Shown here in pieces: positions 61,443 to 64,000 of a stretch of DNA of 64,000 bases. The notes under the pieces were generated by a model. That model was not told the origin of the DNA. It was given only the letters and a program-made list of their open reading frames with translations, and did not search any database. The position numbers and the translations under genes were made by a program. The stretch's first letter is position 1, and each line of letters begins with the position of its first letter. Source of the stretch: Phycisphaerae bacterium. Its GTDB lineage: Bacteria > Planctomycetota > Phycisphaerae > Phycisphaerales > SM1A02. The DNA lies in NCBI GenBank assembly GCA_016795035.1, contig JAEUIT010000097.1, positions 310,001-374,000 of the forward strand, read 5' to 3'.

Positions 61443-62833
61443 GGCGCACCTCGCTCGTCGTTGCCGCCTCGGCGCCGAATCGACTTCGCGCGCTCGAGCC
61501 GCTCCTTGATCGATGCCTCGAACCCGCGCGTCGTCGGCGCGTAATACGTGCGATCGACGCCGAGATACTCCTGCCGTCCGATCCCGTCCGACTCCTCGTG
61601 CGGATTGCGGTAGCGGAGCGCCGCAGGATCGACCGTCGCACCGTCGGCGGCGTGCTTCGTCATCGAGCGCTTCGTCTGGTCGAGGAGATGCATCGGCACC
61701 GGCACCGTGCGCCCGTCGCGGACGTCGTCCATTGCCGACCAGATCGCCATGCTCGACGCGCCCGACTTCGGCGCGCACGCCATATAGATCGCCGCCTGTG
61801 CGAGGTTGAGTTGCGCTTCGGGCATGCCGATGCGCTCGACGTTTTGCCACGTGGCCGCCGCCAGGATCGCGGCTTGCGGGTCCGCGTTGCCGATGTCCTC
61901 GCTCGCGAAGATCGCGATGCGCCGCGCGATGAATCGCGGATCCTCGCCCGCCGCGAGCATGCGCGCGAGCCAGTAGGTCACGGCGTCGGGATCGCTGCCG
62001 CGCATCGACTTGATGAAGGCGCTCGCGAGGTCGTAGTGCTGATCGCCGCTGCCGTCGTAGACGAGCGCCTTCGCCTGAATCGACTCCTCGGCAACGCGGA
62101 GATCGATCACGAGCGGCCCCGTCGCCGACTTCGCAAGCGACTGCGCCGCCACTTCGAGCGCGCCGAGCGCGCGCCGCGCGTCGCCATCGGAGACTCGCGC
62201 CCAGTGCGCGATGGCCTCGTCCTTTAGCACGATCGGAAGATGTCCGAGACCGCTCGGATGCGTGACCGCGCGGCGCACGACGGCGGCGATGTCCGTCTCG
62301 GACAGCGGTTCGAACGTGAAGACCGTGGAGCGGCTCACGAGCGCGGAGTTCACGGCGTAGTACGGGTTCTCCGTGGTGGCGCCGATGAGCGTGAGGACGC
62401 CGCTCTCGACGTCGCCTAACAGAACGTCTTGCTGGGCTTTCGAGAAGCGGTGGATCTCGTCGAGGAAGAGGATCGTGCGACGGCCGCCGTCTTCGAGCCG
62501 TCGTCGCGCGTCGTCGACGATCGCGCGGATCTCCTTCACGCCGATCGAGGCGGCGTTGGCGCGTTCGAAGTACGCCTGCGTGCGGGCCGCGACGATCTCC
62601 GCGAGCGTCGTCTTTCCGGTGCCCGGCGGGCCGGCGAAGAGGAGCGACGTGAGCGAGTCGGCGTCGAGCATCCGGCGAAGCAGCTTTCCAGGCCCGAGGA
62701 AGTGGCTCTGGCCCGCGAACTCGTCCAGCGTCGTCGGGCGCATGCGCGAGGCGAGCGGCAGCGCGGCGCGGCGGCGCGATTCGCGCTCGCCAGACCAGAG
62801 ATCGCTTGCCGAATCGCGTGACGACGTCGCCAT
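61439..62833 (-). CDS. rarA: Replication-associated recombination protein A (MgsA/RarA)
   Basis: The 464-residue AAA+ ATPase has Walker A GPPGTGKTT (residues 68-76), Walker B ILFLDEIHRF, sensor 1 IGATTENPYYAVNSAL and the arginine finger region SRSTVF. The C-terminal part carries SGDQHYDLASAFIKSMRGSD and AIYMACAPKSGASSMAI, family hallmarks. It acts at stalled replication forks and on single-stranded DNA gaps. The gene is first of a two-gene unit with the folate enzyme. Confidence 0.97.
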   Translation of the reverse strand: MATSSRDSASDLWSGERESRRRAALPLASRMRPTTLDEFAGQSHFLGPGKLLRRMLDADSLTSLLFAGPPGTGKTTLAEIVAARTQAYFERANAASIGVKEIRAIVDDARRRLEDGGRRTILFLDEIHRFSKAQQDVLLGDVESGVLTLIGATTENPYYAVNSALVSRSTVFTFEPLSETDIAAVVRRAVTHPSGLGHLPIVLKDEAIAHWARVSDGDARRALGALEVAAQSLAKSATGPLVIDLRVAEESIQAKALVYDGSGDQHYDLASAFIKSMRGSDPDAVTYWLARMLAAGEDPRFIARRIAIFASEDIGNADPQAAILAAATWQNVERIGMPEAQLNLAQAAIYMACAPKSGASSMAIWSAMDDVRDGRTVPVPMHLLDQTKRSMTKHAADGATVDPAALRYRNPHEESDGIGRQEYLGVDRTYYAPTTRGFEASIKERLERAKSIRRRGGNDERGAP

Positions 62834-63161
62834 GCCGCCATCCTACGGCGCGCAAATTCCCTTACCGGACGGCCGAACTGGCGAAAGCGTCGATTCGTAC
62901 GATGGCCCCTGCGAGTCGGGAGATTTGGGTCGGCCCACATCGGCGGCACGCACGGTCGGAGTTGCCACAGGCCACGCCGATCTGCCGATAGAGAGTTGGA
63001 GAGTCGAGAGGTTGGCGGTCGCCTAGTCGGTCGCCCGCCCTCGAACCGAACCGGGCGATAACTCGCTCGGCGTCGCGGCGTCAGAAGGAAGAGGATCGAG
63101 CGGAGGCGATGGCCACCCGCCGATCGCAAACGAAGTTCAATCGAAGCGGAGAAGTCGAGGC
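62834..63161. other. Divergent intergenic region upstream of rarA and glmS
   Basis: This 328-base region separates rarA (minus) and glmS (plus) and should hold both promoters. I checked for a glmS ribozyme; a few fragments resemble it but the core is not convincing. Otherwise I see nothing definite. Confidence 0.5.
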
Positions 63162-64000
63162 ATGTGCGGAATCGTCGCCTACATCGGACGCAAGCAGGCC
63201 AAGCCCATCTTGCTCGAAGGTCTGAAGCGTCTTGAGTACCGCGGGTACGACTCCGCGGGCATCGCGACCATCAACGGAAAGCTGCGCATCGGCAAGGCCG
63301 TCGGCCGGGTGAGCGTGCTCGAGGCGCTCGTCGAGAAGGAGGGCGGCTACGACGGCTCGATCGGCATCGCCCACACGCGCTGGGCCACGCACGGTGGCGT
63401 CACCGACAAGAACGCGCACCCGCATTGCGACGACGCGAAGCTCGGCCACGGCATCGCGATCATCCACAACGGCATCATCGAGAACTACGCCGTCCTCAAG
63501 AAGTACCTCGAGGAGAAGGGTCACGTCTTCACGAGCGAGACCGACACCGAAGTGCTCGCGCACCTGATCGGCGAGCTCTATCGCGGCGACCTTGAGAAGG
63601 CGGTGCAGGCCGCGCTTCGCGAAGTCACCGGCGCCTACGCGATCGCGGTCATCTGCGACAAGGAACCCGACGTTCTCGTCGTTGCACGCAAGGGCAGTCC
63701 GCTCCTCGTCGGCGTCGGCAAAGACGAGTACATCGTCGCCAGCGACCAGAGCGCGATCGTCGCCCACACGACGCAGGCCTTCACGTTGCAGGACTACACC
63801 GTCGCGAAACTCACGCGCGACTCGTTCAGTACGACCACCGTCGACAACGTGCCCGTCACCCCGGAGATCCGCGAGCTTGAGTACGACCTCGGCCAGATCG
63901 AGCTCGGCACGTTCGACCACTACATGCTCAAGGAGATCCATGAGCAGCCGAACTCGCTTCGCATGTCGATGAAAGGCCGCGTCGATCTCCGCTCCGGCCA
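63162..64000 (+). CDS. glmS: Glutamine-fructose-6-phosphate aminotransferase (3' end outside window)
   Basis: The visible 279 residues are the N-terminal glutaminase domain and the start of the isomerase domain. The nucleophile is Cys2 in MCGIVAYIG, then LEYRGYDSAGIAT, TRWATHGGVT, HNGIIENY and SETDTEVLAHLI. The sequence ends in HEQPNSLRMSMKGR just before the SIS domains. The enzyme makes glucosamine-6-phosphate for peptidoglycan and other amino sugars. The start is supported by GGAGAAG 7 bases upstream. The reading frame runs off the right edge. Confidence 0.97.
   Translation, partial: MCGIVAYIGRKQAKPILLEGLKRLEYRGYDSAGIATINGKLRIGKAVGRVSVLEALVEKEGGYDGSIGIAHTRWATHGGVTDKNAHPHCDDAKLGHGIAIIHNGIIENYAVLKKYLEEKGHVFTSETDTEVLAHLIGELYRGDLEKAVQAALREVTGAYAIAVICDKEPDVLVVARKGSPLLVGVGKDEYIVASDQSAIVAHTTQAFTLQDYTVAKLTRDSFSTTTVDNVPVTPEIRELEYDLGQIELGTFDHYMLKEIHEQPNSLRMSMKGRVDLRSG

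Noticed and set aside
62834..63161. A glmS ribozyme upstream of glmS
   Set aside because: A fragment near 62870 (CCGAACTGGCGAAAGCG) is suggestive, but I cannot build the conserved double-pseudoknot core, and the distance and flanks do not fit well.

Overview
Origin. The window is GC-rich, gene-dense chromosomal DNA with no rRNA, tRNA, CRISPR array or prophage that I can see. Four secreted proteins end in tandem dockerin-like repeats of the (D)LNGDG..(D)GADLG.LLGAWG type. Two secreted proteins end in VPAP / hydrophobic / poly-Arg tails of the PEP-CTERM type. Three membrane proteins start with a C..CGY.L.GLP....CPECG zinc ribbon. There is also a WspA-like chemoreceptor and a TPR-type Ser/Thr kinase coupled to an ECF sigma factor. 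Together these point to a planctomycete, most likely class Phycisphaerae; this is inference from protein style, not from a marker gene.

Layout. 1-2.0 kb: end of a secreted beta-propeller/dockerin protein and a secreted dienelactone hydrolase-like enzyme. 2.1-6.2 kb (minus): 2-oxoacid (pyruvate or branched-chain) dehydrogenase E1alpha-E1beta-E2, with a four-helix-bundle (23S-IVP/Avd-like) gene inserted between E1alpha and E1beta and heptamer inverted repeats in every gap. 6.4-11 kb (minus): gamma-glutamyltransferase, 3-methyladenine glycosylase Tag, zinc-ribbon membrane protein, beta-propeller/dockerin protein. 11.9-16.05 kb (minus): enoyl-CoA hydratase, acyl-CoA dehydrogenase and leucine-type dehydrogenase, a likely branched-chain amino acid catabolic operon. 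16.2-18.8 kb (plus): secreted lipase-like hydrolase and P-domain/dockerin protein. 18.8-25.2 kb (minus): a methyltransferase-PAP2-Lgt fusion with a coupled partner, a lipoprotein, an aquaporin and a large secreted protein. 25.3-29.5 kb: a PadR regulator with its probable operator and two membrane paralogues. 29.7-36.3 kb: asd, then kynurenine-pathway genes (2-aminomuconate deaminase, kynB, KMO, kynureninase, ACMSD). 36.5-46 kb: kup, a Cys-rich dockerin protein, kinase/sigma pair, methyltransferase, acetyltransferase, glycosyltransferase, and 3-hydroxyanthranilate dioxygenase, the pathway's missing step. 46.1-48.9 kb: chemoreceptor and two small coupled genes. 48.9-56.0 kb (plus): six co-directional genes, a MutL/GlmL-type ASKHA ATPase, a barrel-sandwich/KOW protein and four membrane proteins, closed by a terminator. 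56.2-64 kb: PEP-CTERM protein, three hairpins, pdxA, zinc-ribbon protein, L,D-transpeptidase, 5-formyl-THF cyclo-ligase, rarA and the start of glmS.

Main points of interest. (1) A heptamer-repeat inverted element (GGAGTCA or GGGTTCA units) at five gaps, once with a four-helix-bundle gene inside, suggesting a mobile family with a possible autonomous copy. (2) A strongly over-represented 13-base motif, CTGCAACGNNGAG, on both strands. (3) The MutL-ATPase membrane cluster, with no glutamate mutase nearby. (4) A three-module membrane lipid-enzyme fusion.
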